Origin: Akkermansia muciniphila
GTDB lineage: Bacteria > Verrucomicrobiota > Kiritimatiellia > RFP12 > JAAYNR01
Assembly: GCA_945870025.1 (NCBI GenBank)
Contig: CAMBQN010000002.1
Location: 1-64,000, forward strand
Direction of reading: 5' to 3'
DNA: 64,000 nt
Below, piece by piece: positions 7,185 to 16,846 of this stretch; positions within the stretch are counted from its first letter, which is position 1; each line of letters begins with the position of its first letter. The notes beneath the pieces were generated by a model. It was given only the letters and a program-made list of their open reading frames with translations, was not told where the DNA came from and did not search any database. The translations under genes were made by a program, and so were the position numbers.

Positions 7185-9929
7185 ATGAGCGACACCATCA
7201 CGTTATGGATTGATAAACAACCGATCACGGCCATCAAAGGGGAGACCATTCTGGAGGCGGCCCTGCGCAACGGTATCGAGATCCCCAACTTGTGCTACAA
7301 CAAGAAGGTTTCACATACCGCTTCCTGTCGGTTATGCATTGTAAACATTGCAGGCCGACCGGGTGCCATTCCGGCCTGCACGACCCCGGCCGAAGAAGGG
7401 ATGACTATCACCTGCTTCAGTCCCGCGCTGGAGAAGGTGCGGCGCACCACGCTTGATCTGGCGCTGTCCAATCACAACGACGACTGCATCTCTTGCGTCA
7501 AGGACGCATCCTGTCAGTTGCAGGATCTGGCTTTCCGCTACAACCTCGGTTTCAAGGATCGCCAATTCCCGCCCATTTGGGAGGAGCTGAATAAAACGTC
7601 GGATTTCAGCAGCCAGGTGTTGAATTACGATGCCTCCAAGTGCATCCAATGCAAGCGGTGCATCAAGGCCTGCTCCGAATTGCAAGGCAAAGGCGTGCTG
7701 ACCTTTGTGAACCGCGGCATCCGCACGACGGTGGGGACGGGTTACGCCGAGTGGAAAGATTCCAAATGCGACGGCTGCGGGGAATGCGCTCAGATCTGTC
7801 CCGTAGGCGCCATCACCGTCAAACAGTTCTATGGCCCGCGCACACGTATCCGCCAGAAAGATATTGAACGCGTCGTGCGCACCACGTGCCCGTATTGCGG
7901 CGTGGGGTGTCAACTGGATGTTGCCACGCGCCGGTGTTTCAGCGAGGGGGTGGGCAGCAAGGATCTCATGATCCAGGTCACGGGCGCAGACGTCGTTCCC
8001 AACTATGGAAGAACCTGCGTCAAGGGGCGTTTTGGACTCGATTTTGTCACCCGCCCGGATCGGCTCAAGCGCCCGATGATCCGCAAAGAGGGCAAACTGG
8101 TCGAGGTGGAGTGGCCGGAGGCGATCAGCTACACCGCTCATCGCCTGAGTGAGATCCGAGCGAAACACGGGCCTGCGGCGATTGCCGGCCTGTCGTCAGC
8201 CCGTTGCACCAATGAGGAAAATTACCTCTTCCAGAAATTCATCCGATCGAGCATCGGCAGCCCGCACATCGACCATTGCGCCCGTCTCTGCCATGCCTCG
8301 ACCGTTGCCGGACTGGCGATTACGCTGGGCTCCGGCGCCATGACCAACTCCATCGCGGAACTGGAACATGCCTCGGTGATCCTGGTGACCGGATCGAACA
8401 CCACCGAGACGCACCCGGTCATCGCCACCTACATCAAACGCGCGGTGCTCCACCACAAGGCCAAGCTGATCGTGGTCGACCCCCGTGAGATCGACCTCTG
8501 TCGCTTTGCAACGCTCTGGCTGCGCCAGCGCAATGGAACCGACATCGCCTGGATCAACGGCATGGTGCAGGCCATCATCGAGAACGGATGGGAAAACAAG
8601 GCCTTCATCGCGTCTCACACGGAGAACTTCGACGCCACGCGTGAGGTCATGAAGAAGTACGATGCGAAGACCGTTGAGCATCTGACCGGCATCCCAGCGG
8701 CGCAACTGGTGAAGGCGGCGAAGCTCTTTGCCCAGGCCAAGACCGCCTCCATCGTCTATTCTATGGGAATCACGCAGCATGCCCACGGCACGGACAATGT
8801 CAAGGCGATCTCCAACCTGGCGCTCGTTGCCGGCCAGATCGGCCGCGAAAGCACCGGCGTCAACCCCCTGCGCGGTCAAAATAACGTGCAGGGCGCCTGC
8901 GACATGGGCGCGCTTCCGAATGTCTTCCCGGGTTATCAGAAGGTGGACGACGCCACCGCGCACGACAAGTTTGCGACGGCGTGGCACAACAAGCACCTGC
9001 CCGAAAAGGTCGGCATGACGGTCACGGAGATCATGGGCGCCGCACACGATGGGACTGTCAAGGCGCTCTATATCATGGGCGAGAACCCGATGATCTCAGA
9101 CCCGGATATCACCCATGTCAAAGCATCGCTGGCCCATCTTGAATGCTTGATTGTCCAGGACATTTTCCTGACGGAAACGGCTGAATTGGCCGATGTGGTT
9201 CTGCCCGCCTCTTCGTTTGCCGAGAAGACCGGCACGTATACCAACACCGAGCGCCGCATCCTGCCGCTGGCCCGGATCGTCGATCCGCCGGGCGACGCAC
9301 GCGCCGATTGGGAGATCGTGCAGAGTCTGGCGCAAGCCCTCGGTCATGCGTGGAACTATGATGACACAAACGACATTCTTCGCGAGATCAATGCGCTCGT
9401 GCCACAGTACGCCGGCATCACGCCCGAGCGTCTGGCGGCGGGCGAGCGCCTGCAATGGCCATGCCCCTCCGTCACGCACCCGGGAACCCGCTTCTTGCAC
9501 AAGGACGGGGCGTTCTCGCGCGGCAAGGGTCTGTTCTCCGCAGTCGACCATATCGCGGCCAAGGAGCAGCCTTGTGCCGAGTATCCGTTCGTTCTCAATA
9601 CCGGTCGCATGCTTTATCATTACCATACCTGCTCCATGACCCGACGCACGGAAGCCCTTCCGCGCTACGTCAAGGATGCGTACATGGAGATGTGCAAAGC
9701 CGATTGCGATGCGCTGGGCGTTGCGCACGGCGAGATCGTCCGCGTCTCGTCCAGGCGGGGCGCGATCAACATCCCCGTGAAGCTGACGGAGATTGTGGCG
9801 GTGGGCAGCGTGTTCATCCCGTTCCACTTCGCCGAGGCTGCCGCGAACGTCCTCACCAACACGGCCATCGATCCCACGGCCAAAATTCCTGAATTGAAGG
9901 TTTGCGCCGTCAAGATCGAGAAACTCTAA
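7185..9929 (+). CDS. fdhA: formate dehydrogenase alpha subunit, cysteine type, with NuoG-like N-terminus
   Basis: This oxidises formate to CO2 (or reduces CO2) at a Mo- or W-bis-pyranopterin site. From the start at 7185 (914 residues, GGAG 12 bases upstream) the order is a [2Fe-2S] plant-ferredoxin domain, a Cys-rich cluster around DDCISC, two CxxCxxC [4Fe-4S] sites, a TTCPYCGVGC [4Fe-4S] site of the catalytic domain, and the molybdopterin oxidoreductase body with a C-terminal dinucleotide-binding domain. The metal ligand is Cys369 in the CARLCH motif where other FDHs carry selenocysteine, so no Sec machinery is needed. The open frame extends 13 codons further upstream into the preceding gene but lacks an RBS there. 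Confidence 0.94.
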   Translation: MSDTITLWIDKQPITAIKGETILEAALRNGIEIPNLCYNKKVSHTASCRLCIVNIAGRPGAIPACTTPAEEGMTITCFSPALEKVRRTTLDLALSNHNDDCISCVKDASCQLQDLAFRYNLGFKDRQFPPIWEELNKTSDFSSQVLNYDASKCIQCKRCIKACSELQGKGVLTFVNRGIRTTVGTGYAEWKDSKCDGCGECAQICPVGAITVKQFYGPRTRIRQKDIERVVRTTCPYCGVGCQLDVATRRCFSEGVGSKDLMIQVTGADVVPNYGRTCVKGRFGLDFVTRPDRLKRPMIRKEGKLVEVEWPEAISYTAHRLSEIRAKHGPAAIAGLSSARCTNEENYLFQKFIRSSIGSPHIDHCARLCHASTVAGLAITLGSGAMTNSIAELEHASVILVTGSNTTETHPVIATYIKRAVLHHKAKLIVVDPREIDLCRFATLWLRQRNGTDIAWINGMVQAIIENGWENKAFIASHTENFDATREVMKKYDAKTVEHLTGIPAAQLVKAAKLFAQAKTASIVYSMGITQHAHGTDNVKAISNLALVAGQIGRESTGVNPLRGQNNVQGACDMGALPNVFPGYQKVDDATAHDKFATAWHNKHLPEKVGMTVTEIMGAAHDGTVKALYIMGENPMISDPDITHVKASLAHLECLIVQDIFLTETAELADVVLPASSFAEKTGTYTNTERRILPLARIVDPPGDARADWEIVQSLAQALGHAWNYDDTNDILREINALVPQYAGITPERLAAGERLQWPCPSVTHPGTRFLHKDGAFSRGKGLFSAVDHIAAKEQPCAEYPFVLNTGRMLYHYHTCSMTRRTEALPRYVKDAYMEMCKADCDALGVAHGEIVRVSSRRGAINIPVKLTEIVAVGSVFIPFHFAEAAANVLTNTAIDPTAKIPELKVCAVKIEKL

Positions 9930-9963
9930 ACACGTTTTCACCCCCACACGAACAAGGATACGA

Positions 9964-11292
9964 ATGAACACGAAGAACCGCTCACTGAATGCGTCCGTCG
10001 CACAAGGCAAGGTCATGAACCGCTGGCTGATCGCCATCATGGGCACGCTGTTGCAGGTGTGTCTCGGGACGGTTTACGCATGGAGCTTTTTTCAGAAGCC
10101 GATCATGGCTGAATTCGGATGGAACAATGCTCAGGTGATGTGGATCTTCAGTCTGGCGATTTGTTTTCTCGGCCTTTCCGCCGCCTGGGGCGGCATCAAT
10201 CTGGCCAAGATCGGTCCCACCAAGCTGGCGATGGCTGGCGGCGTGCTCTATGGCCTCGGTTATCTGCTGGCGGCGCTGGCCATGCAGCAGAAGAGCCTGG
10301 TGCTGTTCTATCTCGCGTTTGGCGTGATCGGCGGCTGCGGCTTGGGGTTGGGCTATGTGACGCCCGTCGCGACTTCCGCCAAGTGGTTCCCTGACAAGAA
10401 GGGGTTCATCACCGGCATGGTTGTGATGGGCTTCGGACTCGGCGCGCTGTTCATGTCCAAAGTTCTGGCTCCCATCCTGATGAAGTCGTTTGACGGCAAT
10501 TTGGTCACTGTCTTTGGCTGCATCGGCATCACGATGTTGATTCTGGCCACCGCCGCCGGGTCTTTCATGCGCAACCCGCCCAAGGGCTACGTGCCCGCCG
10601 GCTACACCCCGCCCGCGACCTCGGCCGCCGCCCAAGCTGCCGGTGACGCCACCACGGCCAAGGACTGCGTCGTCTCGTTGCCGTTCATCACCGTCTGGCT
10701 GTTCTTCTTCGCCAATATCTGCGCAGGCATCATGTTCATCGGCATGCAGTCCCCCATGCTTCAGGATCTGCTCAAAGTCGGCGAAAAATACGCCAACCTG
10801 GATCCTGCCGCCGCCAAGGTCGCACTCGCTGGCGCTGGCGCCACGCTGATCGCTATCAGTTCGCTCTTCAACGGCGTCGGTCGCTTCTTCTGGGGCGGGC
10901 TGTCGGACAAGATCGGGCGCGTCAAAACCTTTCGGATCATTCTGGCATCCCAGATTTTTGTGTTTGCCGCCTTGACCCAAGTCACCAACCCCTGGCTCTT
11001 CGGCATTCTCGTCTGCTACGTGTTGCTCTGCTACGGCGGCGGCTTCGGAACCGCTCCGTCTACCGTCCTGACGATCTTCGGCGCGCGCCTGATGCCCGTC
11101 GTTTACGGCATCCTCCTGACCGCGTGGTCGACGGCCGGCATTGTCGGCCCCCAAATCGCCGCCATGATCAAGGACAAGTTCCCGGCGCATGCACCGCTCT
11201 ACACCTTCGTGACCGGTGCGATTGTTTTGACCTGCGGCTTCGCTCTCACCTTCCTCGTCAACGACAAGCCGTTCCATAAGAAATCCTTGTAA
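9964..11292 (+). CDS. MFS transporter, oxalate/formate antiporter (OFA) family
   Basis: This integral membrane protein of 442 residues shows about 12 hydrophobic segments and a typical OFA start: after a basic N-terminus, an RWLIAIMGTLLQ helix leads into the VYAWSFF motif. It follows fdhA by 34 bases and is closed by a strong hairpin, so it is probably the last gene of the formate dehydrogenase operon. By context the likely substrate is formate. OFA members also carry oxalate or other monocarboxylates, and no substrate-specific residue could be assigned. Confidence 0.85.
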   Translation: MNTKNRSLNASVAQGKVMNRWLIAIMGTLLQVCLGTVYAWSFFQKPIMAEFGWNNAQVMWIFSLAICFLGLSAAWGGINLAKIGPTKLAMAGGVLYGLGYLLAALAMQQKSLVLFYLAFGVIGGCGLGLGYVTPVATSAKWFPDKKGFITGMVVMGFGLGALFMSKVLAPILMKSFDGNLVTVFGCIGITMLILATAAGSFMRNPPKGYVPAGYTPPATSAAAQAAGDATTAKDCVVSLPFITVWLFFFANICAGIMFIGMQSPMLQDLLKVGEKYANLDPAAAKVALAGAGATLIAISSLFNGVGRFFWGGLSDKIGRVKTFRIILASQIFVFAALTQVTNPWLFGILVCYVLLCYGGGFGTAPSTVLTIFGARLMPVVYGILLTAWSTAGIVGPQIAAMIKDKFPAHAPLYTFVTGAIVLTCGFALTFLVNDKPFHKKSL

Positions 11293-11294
11293 GA

Positions 11295-11330
11295 CAAAGA
11301 ATGGGGAGCTTTCCGGCTCCCCATTCTTTG
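11295..11330. terminator. 15-bp hairpin after the formate operon
   Basis: Perfect 15-base arms (11295-11309 and 11316-11330) flank a 6-base loop, 3 bases after the transporter stop codon. No long T-tract follows, though the right arm ends in CTTTG. It separates the formate operon from the molybdate/tungstate operon and is the strongest intrinsic-terminator candidate here. Confidence 0.7.
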
Positions 11331-11350
11331 GCCATTCGATATGTTACGCC

Positions 11351-11737
11351 ATGCATAACGCATCTCCACACCTTCCGGATCCAGCCGCCGATCTCCAGCC
11401 CAACTTCCGGCTCTGGATTTATTCCCCCATGCGTCAGGGAGTCTTCGGTGACGGCAAGGTTCGGCTGTTGGAGACCATCGCGCGCACCGGCTCGCTCCAA
11501 CTCGCTGCCCGGGACCTCGGCATCAGCTACCGCAAGGCGTGGGGCGACTTGAAGAAGGCCGAATCCTGTCTGGCCAAGCCTCTGATCCTGCGCGTAAGGG
11601 GGGGCAAAGGCGGCGGCCGGACAACCCTCACCCCGCAGGGAGACCGGATCATCCAGGCTTTCCAGCAGTTCCGTATGACTGTCGAGCGGCACACGCTCAC
11701 CGCCTTCAATACACTCAAAGGAGAACTCAACCCATGA
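11351..11737 (+). CDS. ModE-like N-terminal winged-helix regulator
   Basis: This 128-residue protein matches the LysR-like DNA-binding domain of ModE (VRLLETIARTGSLQ, then a helix containing LGISYRKAW, then GGxxGGRTTLTPQG) and lacks the C-terminal molybdate-binding domains. It is therefore either a regulator that depends on a partner or a stand-alone DNA binder. It begins the molybdate/tungstate operon and overlaps the binding-protein start by ATGA. No Shine-Dalgarno precedes its ATG; a TATGTT hexamer ends 5 bases before it, which would fit a leaderless start, although no -35 box was found. It probably controls this operon. Confidence 0.85.
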   Translation: MHNASPHLPDPAADLQPNFRLWIYSPMRQGVFGDGKVRLLETIARTGSLQLAARDLGISYRKAWGDLKKAESCLAKPLILRVRGGKGGGRTTLTPQGDRIIQAFQQFRMTVERHTLTAFNTLKGELNP

Positions 11738-12690
11738 TCCAGAAACTCGTGGCCCTGTCCCTCATACTTGGAATGATCGGGTCCGCCCGCTGCGAAGAAG
11801 CGCCCGGCGGCAAGTTGATCGTCTTTCATGCTGGCAGCCTCTCCGTGCCGTTCAAGCAGATCGGCCAGGCCTTCAACAAGCAATACCCAGACGTCGAAAT
11901 TCTGTTCGAAAGTGCCGGGTCCCTCGATTGCGCACGCAAAATCAGCGACCTGAACCGCCCTTGCGACGTCTTCGCCTCGGCCGACTATCTCGTGATCGAT
12001 AAGCTCCTGATCCCGGCCCATGCGGAGTGGAACATCAAGTTCGCGGCCAATGAAATGACCCTCGTCTATCACGACACGTCGCGACGGAGCGCCGAGCTGA
12101 CCGCAACGAACTGGTTCACGATCCTGCAGGATCCGGCGGTGGCATTCGGCCGCGCCAATCCCAACGCCGACCCCTGCGGCTATCGCGCCGTATTATCCAT
12201 GCAATTGGCTGAAAAGCACTACCAAAAGCCCGGGCTGGCCGATGCCCTGCTCAAGAAGGACGCGAACTATATCCGCCCCAAGGAAGTCGACCTGCTGGCC
12301 CTGCTTGAATCCGGCACCATCGACTATATTTTTCTTTACCGTTCCGTGGCGGTGCAGCATGGCCTGAACTACCTGCTCCTGCCCGATCCGATCAACCTGA
12401 AGAAGGCGGAACTGGCGGAGCACTACGCTCAGGCATCGGTCCAGCTCTCCGGAAAAAAGCCAGGCGAATATGTTACTCAGAAGGGCGAGCCCATGGTCTA
12501 CGGCATCACCATACCGACCCGCGCGCCCAACCCGGTGGCCGCGCGGGCCTTCGTGAAGTTCGTGCTGACTCGGGATCACGGCATGAAGATCATTGAGACC
12601 CTCGGCCAGCCGTCCGTCGTCCCCTCCCCCTGCAGCGCGTGGGAAAAACTGCCGGTCGATCTGCAGCCGTTCGCGACGCCCCGCAAATAG
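11734..12690 (+). CDS. wtpA: tungstate/molybdate ABC transporter substrate-binding protein
   Basis: This exported oxyanion-binding protein (318 residues) has an N-terminal hydrophobic signal of about 20 residues followed by the LIVFHAGSLSVPF motif typical of the WtpA/ModA group. ATG at 11734 overlaps the ModE-like stop. It delivers molybdate or tungstate to the permease and ATPase encoded next. WtpA-type proteins often prefer tungstate, which would suit a W-dependent formate dehydrogenase, but metal preference cannot be read from the sequence. A long out-of-frame-looking extension upstream (11539-11733) is a shadow of the regulator gene. Confidence 0.88.
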   Translation: MIQKLVALSLILGMIGSARCEEAPGGKLIVFHAGSLSVPFKQIGQAFNKQYPDVEILFESAGSLDCARKISDLNRPCDVFASADYLVIDKLLIPAHAEWNIKFAANEMTLVYHDTSRRSAELTATNWFTILQDPAVAFGRANPNADPCGYRAVLSMQLAEKHYQKPGLADALLKKDANYIRPKEVDLLALLESGTIDYIFLYRSVAVQHGLNYLLLPDPINLKKAELAEHYAQASVQLSGKKPGEYVTQKGEPMVYGITIPTRAPNPVAARAFVKFVLTRDHGMKIIETLGQPSVVPSPCSAWEKLPVDLQPFATPRK

Positions 12691-12701
12691 GAACCCTGTT
12701 C

Positions 12702-13499
12702 ATGCGTTCCTCTCACCAACCCTCCTATTTCGAACTCGCGCTCTGGTTCTGCGGCGCGCTGGTTCTGCTGTTTGTCGTGGCACCGCTGGCGGGCATGGCG
12801 CTGCACAGCTCCTGGCCGTCGCTTCGCGAGACGGCAGCGGATGCGGAGGTGCAGCGCAGCATCCGCCTCACCCTGCTGACCTCGCTGGCCGGCACGCTGG
12901 TGTTCTCGCTCATCGCCATCCCCTTTGCCTGGCTTCTCGCGCGCCACACCTTTCCCGGTAAGCGGTTCCTTCTCGGTTTGATCGATCTGCCGATCGTCAT
13001 TCCCCACTCCACGGCGGGCATCGCACTCCTCGGTGTGCTCAACCGCGACTCACCCGCGGGCCGCATCGCGGAAAGCCTGGGCTTTTCCTTCATCGGGCAC
13101 CCGGCCGGCATTGCGGTGGCCATGGCCTTCGTCAGCAGCCCCTTTCTCATCAATGCCGCCCGGGACGGGTTTGCCGCCGTTCCCGAGCGCCTGGAAAAGA
13201 GCGCACTGACGCTCGGAGCCTCGCCGGGGCGTGTCTTTTTCACCATCTCGCTGCCGCTCGCCAGCCGCTCGCTCCTGACCGGTTTCGTCATGATGTTCGC
13301 CCGGGGGCTCAGCGAGTTTGGCGCGGTGCTCATCGTGGCCTATCATCCGATGATCACGCCCATCCTGATTTACGAGCGATTCACCTCCTTCGGGCTCTCC
13401 TACGCCCGCAGCGTGGCCGTCCTGTTCCTGGCGATCTGCCTGCTGGTGTTCATCGTGCTTCGCCTCGTGTCAGGAGGGCCACGCCATGCTGACCGTTGA
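12702..13499 (+). CDS. wtpB: tungstate/molybdate ABC transporter permease
   Basis: This 265-residue inner-membrane permease has about six hydrophobic segments, a binding-protein-dependent transport fold (IDLPIVIPHSTAGIALL) and an EAA-type loop (LEKSALTLGASPGRVFF) that contacts the ATPase. I start it at ATG 12702, 11 bases after the binding-protein stop. Its 3' end overlaps the ATPase start by 14 bases, indicating translational coupling. Confidence 0.92.
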   Translation: MRSSHQPSYFELALWFCGALVLLFVVAPLAGMALHSSWPSLRETAADAEVQRSIRLTLLTSLAGTLVFSLIAIPFAWLLARHTFPGKRFLLGLIDLPIVIPHSTAGIALLGVLNRDSPAGRIAESLGFSFIGHPAGIAVAMAFVSSPFLINAARDGFAAVPERLEKSALTLGASPGRVFFTISLPLASRSLLTGFVMMFARGLSEFGAVLIVAYHPMITPILIYERFTSFGLSYARSVAVLFLAICLLVFIVLRLVSGGPRHADR

Positions 13500-14547
13500 C
13501 GCACTCGCCTGCCATCTCGGCGGCTTTGAGCTGCACGACGCCACCTTCCGCGTGGATGCCGGCGATTATTTCGTCCTGCTGGGCGCGTCCGGCGCCGGCA
13601 AGACCGTGCTGCTGGAACTGTTGGCCGGACTTCTCGTTCCGGATCGCGGACAGCTCACGTTCGACGGCCGCGACATCACCCGCTGCCCCATCCAAAAACG
13701 CCCCTTCGGCCTGGTCTATCAGGATCACGTCCTGTTTCCCCACCTGACCGTGCGCCGGAATATCGCCTACGCCCTTCCCCGGTCCAGCCATTCCGAGGTC
13801 GAACGCCTGGCCGATCAGGTCGGAGCCGGAGCCCTGCTGGACCGCGCACCCGGCACCTTGTCTCTGGGCGAGGCCCAACGTGTCGCCATCGCCCGCACCC
13901 TTGCCCACCGTCCGCGCGTCTTGATGCTCGACGAGCCGCTGGCCTCGTTGGACGTTCAGGCGCGTACCGGCATCCGCGCGCTCCTCCGCCGTCTCCATGC
14001 GGCCGGACAAACCATCATCCACGTCACGCATGATTACGAGGAGGCGCTGGCGCTGGCCTCTCGCGTGGCGGTGCTCGAAGCAGGCCGCATCGTCCAAGTC
14101 GGCACGCCGGAGGAGGTCTTCCACCACCCCCGCTCTCAATTCATCGCCCGCTTCGTGGGAATCAAGAACTTCTTCCGCGGCCGGCTCGTGACAACGGGCG
14201 GCCGCGCGCAGTTCGAGACCGCCGGCGTCCGCTTCGCCGTTGCGGCTGAGGCGTCGGACGGCTCCGGTTGCGCCGTGTTCGAGAGCAACGCCGTCACCGT
14301 CTCGCTGGCCGAACCCTGCGGGAGCGCGCGCAACGTCTTTTTCGGAACGGTCACCGATCTCGAACCCGCCCCCCTCGGCATCGAGCTGACCCTCGCCTGT
14401 GGCGTCACCCTCCAGGCCCTGATTACGCGGCAGTCGCGCGACGAGATGGGGCTTGCGATCGGCACGCCGGTGTGGGCAAGCTTCAAGTCCACAAACGTCC
14501 GGTTCATTCCTGATGAGTGCCGTGAACACACCGGAGTCGCCCCATGA
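13486..14547 (+). CDS. wtpC: tungstate/molybdate ABC transporter ATPase
   Basis: This 353-residue ABC ATPase energises the WtpAB importer. It has Walker A GASGAGKT (33-40), a Q-loop region (VYQDHVLFPHLT), a degenerate signature LSLGEAQR in place of LSGGQ, Walker B VLMLDEPLASLD and the switch HVTHD. The C-terminal 120 residues form a TOBE-type oxyanion-sensing domain as in ModC. The stop overlaps the next start by ATGA. Confidence 0.93.
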   Translation: MLTVDALACHLGGFELHDATFRVDAGDYFVLLGASGAGKTVLLELLAGLLVPDRGQLTFDGRDITRCPIQKRPFGLVYQDHVLFPHLTVRRNIAYALPRSSHSEVERLADQVGAGALLDRAPGTLSLGEAQRVAIARTLAHRPRVLMLDEPLASLDVQARTGIRALLRRLHAAGQTIIHVTHDYEEALALASRVAVLEAGRIVQVGTPEEVFHHPRSQFIARFVGIKNFFRGRLVTTGGRAQFETAGVRFAVAAEASDGSGCAVFESNAVTVSLAEPCGSARNVFFGTVTDLEPAPLGIELTLACGVTLQALITRQSRDEMGLAIGTPVWASFKSTNVRFIPDECREHTGVAP

Positions 14548-15674
14548 CCGTTGTTCCGAACCTGTTGACTCTGGGCGCCGCCAGCCGCAATGTCGGCAAG
14601 ACGGAGTTCGCCTGCGCGCTGATCCGCCGTTTTGCTCAGACGCAGCCCGTGTTCGCCGTCAAAATCACCACCGTGCAGGAGCGCGACGGGCTCTGTCCGC
14701 GAGGAGGCAAGGGATGCGGCGTCTGCTCCTCGCTGTGCGACACCTTTGACATCTCCGAGGACGACCCCGCCCACACCGATCCTAGCAAGGACACGGCACG
14801 CATGAGGGCCGCGGGTGCCCGTCAAGTCTTCTGGCTGCGCGTGCTGCGCGATCACCTCGAAGAGGGCGTGACGGCCCTGCTCGCCCGGATTCCGCCGGGC
14901 GCCTGCACGGTGTGTGAGTCCAACTCGGTGCGTCAGGTCATCGAACCCGGCGCCTTTCTCATCATTCGCGACCCCGAAACAACGGCCATCAAGGCGTCGT
15001 GCGCGGCCGTTCTGCCCCTGGCCGACCGGATAGTAGGCTTTCACGGCGACGGCTGGGACTTCTCCCCTGATCGCTGCGCCTTCTCCAACGGCCGTTGGTC
15101 TGTTCCGCTGGCGGCAACGGTCGCGGTGCTGGCGGGAGGTCGCAGTCGGCGCATGGGCCAGGACAAGAGCCTGATGCCGTTTCGCGGGCGTCCGTTGCTG
15201 GGGCACATCCTCGATCAGCTTCGTCCACTGGCGGACGAGTTGCTGGTCGGAGCCAATGATCCAGACCGTTTTGCTTTCGCCGGGTGTCCGATCATCCCGG
15301 ACGAAGAGCCTGATCAGGGACCGCTGATGGGGATACTCTCCTGTCTGACGGCCGCGAGCCATGACCGCGTCCTGGTCACCGCGTGCGACATTCCTGAACG
15401 GCCGCTCGATTTTCTGCGCGACCTGCTGCGGCGCGCCTCCCACGCGGATATCGTCATGCCCCGCAACGCCGATGGCCGCTGCGAGCCGCTGCTCGCCGTT
15501 TACACGCGGCGGATCATCCCCGTCGTGCGCGCCGTGCTCGCACGCGGCGAGCGCCGCATCACCGCCCTTTGTGATGAACCCGGCATACGCACCGACCCCG
15601 TTCCGATGCCCCCCGGAGACTGGTACCACAATCTCAACACGCCCGAAGATTACCGGAGGATCCTGCACCCATGA
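14544..15674 (+). CDS. mobA: MobB-like P-loop / MobA (molybdenum cofactor guanylyltransferase) fusion
   Basis: One 376-residue chain combines two steps of guanylyl cofactor formation. Residues 1-185 form a MobB-like GTPase domain with P-loop GAASRNVGKT (11-20) and an unusual cysteine group C51, C58, C61, C65 (CX6CX2CX3C) that could bind zinc or an Fe-S cluster. Residues from about 190 form MobA: LAGGRSRRMGQDKS (197-210), which transfers GMP from GTP to Mo-molybdopterin to give the MGD that FDH needs. The domain order is B then A. ATGA overlaps link it to wtpC before it and moeA after it. The MobB assignment is less certain than MobA. Confidence 0.87.
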   Translation: MTVVPNLLTLGAASRNVGKTEFACALIRRFAQTQPVFAVKITTVQERDGLCPRGGKGCGVCSSLCDTFDISEDDPAHTDPSKDTARMRAAGARQVFWLRVLRDHLEEGVTALLARIPPGACTVCESNSVRQVIEPGAFLIIRDPETTAIKASCAAVLPLADRIVGFHGDGWDFSPDRCAFSNGRWSVPLAATVAVLAGGRSRRMGQDKSLMPFRGRPLLGHILDQLRPLADELLVGANDPDRFAFAGCPIIPDEEPDQGPLMGILSCLTAASHDRVLVTACDIPERPLDFLRDLLRRASHADIVMPRNADGRCEPLLAVYTRRIIPVVRAVLARGERRITALCDEPGIRTDPVPMPPGDWYHNLNTPEDYRRILHP

Positions 15675-16846
15675 TCACCTACGAAGAAGCCTTGTCGCGG
15701 ATGCTGGCGGCCGCTCCGCGAATGCCAGCCGAAGCCGTTGCCCTCGCCGAGGCCGACGGCCGCATCCTCGCCCAGGACGTGGTTGCCGACATGGACATGC
15801 CGCCGTTTGACAAATCGGCCATGGATGGCTACGCCTGCCGGCGTGCCGACCTCGGGCTGGGCGAATTGACCGTGATTGAGGATATTGCCGCCGGTGCCTG
15901 GCCCGCCCGAACCGTCGTCTCCGGAACCTGCGCGCGCATCTTCACCGGCGCGCCCCTGCCGCTCGGCGCCGATTGCGTCCTCATGCAGGAGCAGTCCGAA
16001 CGGCGGGGCGACCGCATCCGCATTCACAACCCCGACACCGCCGACAACATCTGCCGGCGTGCCGAGGATATCCGCACGGGAGATCGCGTGCTCGCCTGCG
16101 GCGAGCGGCTCACCCCGGCCCACATCGCCGTTCTCGCGTCGGTCGGCGTCGCCCGCCCGCTCGTCGCCCGCCGTCCGCGTGTGGCCATCCTCGCCACCGG
16201 CAATGAACTCGTTCCGGTGGACGTCACGCCCGGTCCCGCCGGCATTCACAACAGCAACAGTCCGCAACTCGCGGCGCAAACTCGCGCCATGGGTGTCTGC
16301 GTGACGGATCGCGGCATTGTCGGGGACGACACCGCCACCCTCACGGCGGCCATCCACGACGCCCTAAGCGATCACGATGTACTCCTCCTCTCGGGCGGCG
16401 TCTCCACGGGCGATTACGATCTCGTTCCCGGCATACTCCGGCAGCTCGGCTTCGCCTTCGCGTTTGAGAGCGTGGCCATGCAGCCCGGTCGGCCAACCGT
16501 CTTTGCCCAGAAGGACGCGCACTTCTGCTGCGGACTTCCGGGCAATCCGGTATCGACCTTTGTGGTCTTCGAGCTTCTGGTCAAACCCTTTCTTTTTCAA
16601 ATGATGGGGCACACCGTCGAGCCGCGCATCGCCACCGGCCGTCTCACGCGCCCCGTGCGTCGCCGTGCGACCGACCGGCAGGCCGCTTTTCCGGTTCGGT
16701 TCACCGCGCCCGGCGACGTGGAACCCATGACCTACCATGGCTCGGCGCACATCAACGCCCTGACACGTGCCGACGGCATCATCACGCTGCCCATTGGAAA
16801 AGGCTGTTTTGAGGCGGGAGAACACGTCCATGTTCGATGCTTTTAA
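15671..16846 (+). CDS. moeA: molybdopterin molybdenumtransferase
   Basis: This 391-residue protein inserts Mo (or W) into adenylylated molybdopterin. It has the full MoeA architecture: an N-terminal segment with PPFDKSAMDGYA, a central MoCF-binding domain with LLLSGGVSTGDYD and GLPGNPVS, and a C-terminal beta domain. An RBS (GGAGG) sits inside the end of mobA. It overlaps moaA by 17 bases, part of the tightly packed cofactor operon. Confidence 0.94.
   Translation: MITYEEALSRMLAAAPRMPAEAVALAEADGRILAQDVVADMDMPPFDKSAMDGYACRRADLGLGELTVIEDIAAGAWPARTVVSGTCARIFTGAPLPLGADCVLMQEQSERRGDRIRIHNPDTADNICRRAEDIRTGDRVLACGERLTPAHIAVLASVGVARPLVARRPRVAILATGNELVPVDVTPGPAGIHNSNSPQLAAQTRAMGVCVTDRGIVGDDTATLTAAIHDALSDHDVLLLSGGVSTGDYDLVPGILRQLGFAFAFESVAMQPGRPTVFAQKDAHFCCGLPGNPVSTFVVFELLVKPFLFQMMGHTVEPRIATGRLTRPVRRRATDRQAAFPVRFTAPGDVEPMTYHGSAHINALTRADGIITLPIGKGCFEAGEHVHVRCF

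Noticed and set aside
8271-8300. Selenocysteine at the formate dehydrogenase active site
   Set aside because: The codon at 8289-8291 is TGC, so residue 369 is Cys; no in-frame TGA and no SECIS-like stem needed.
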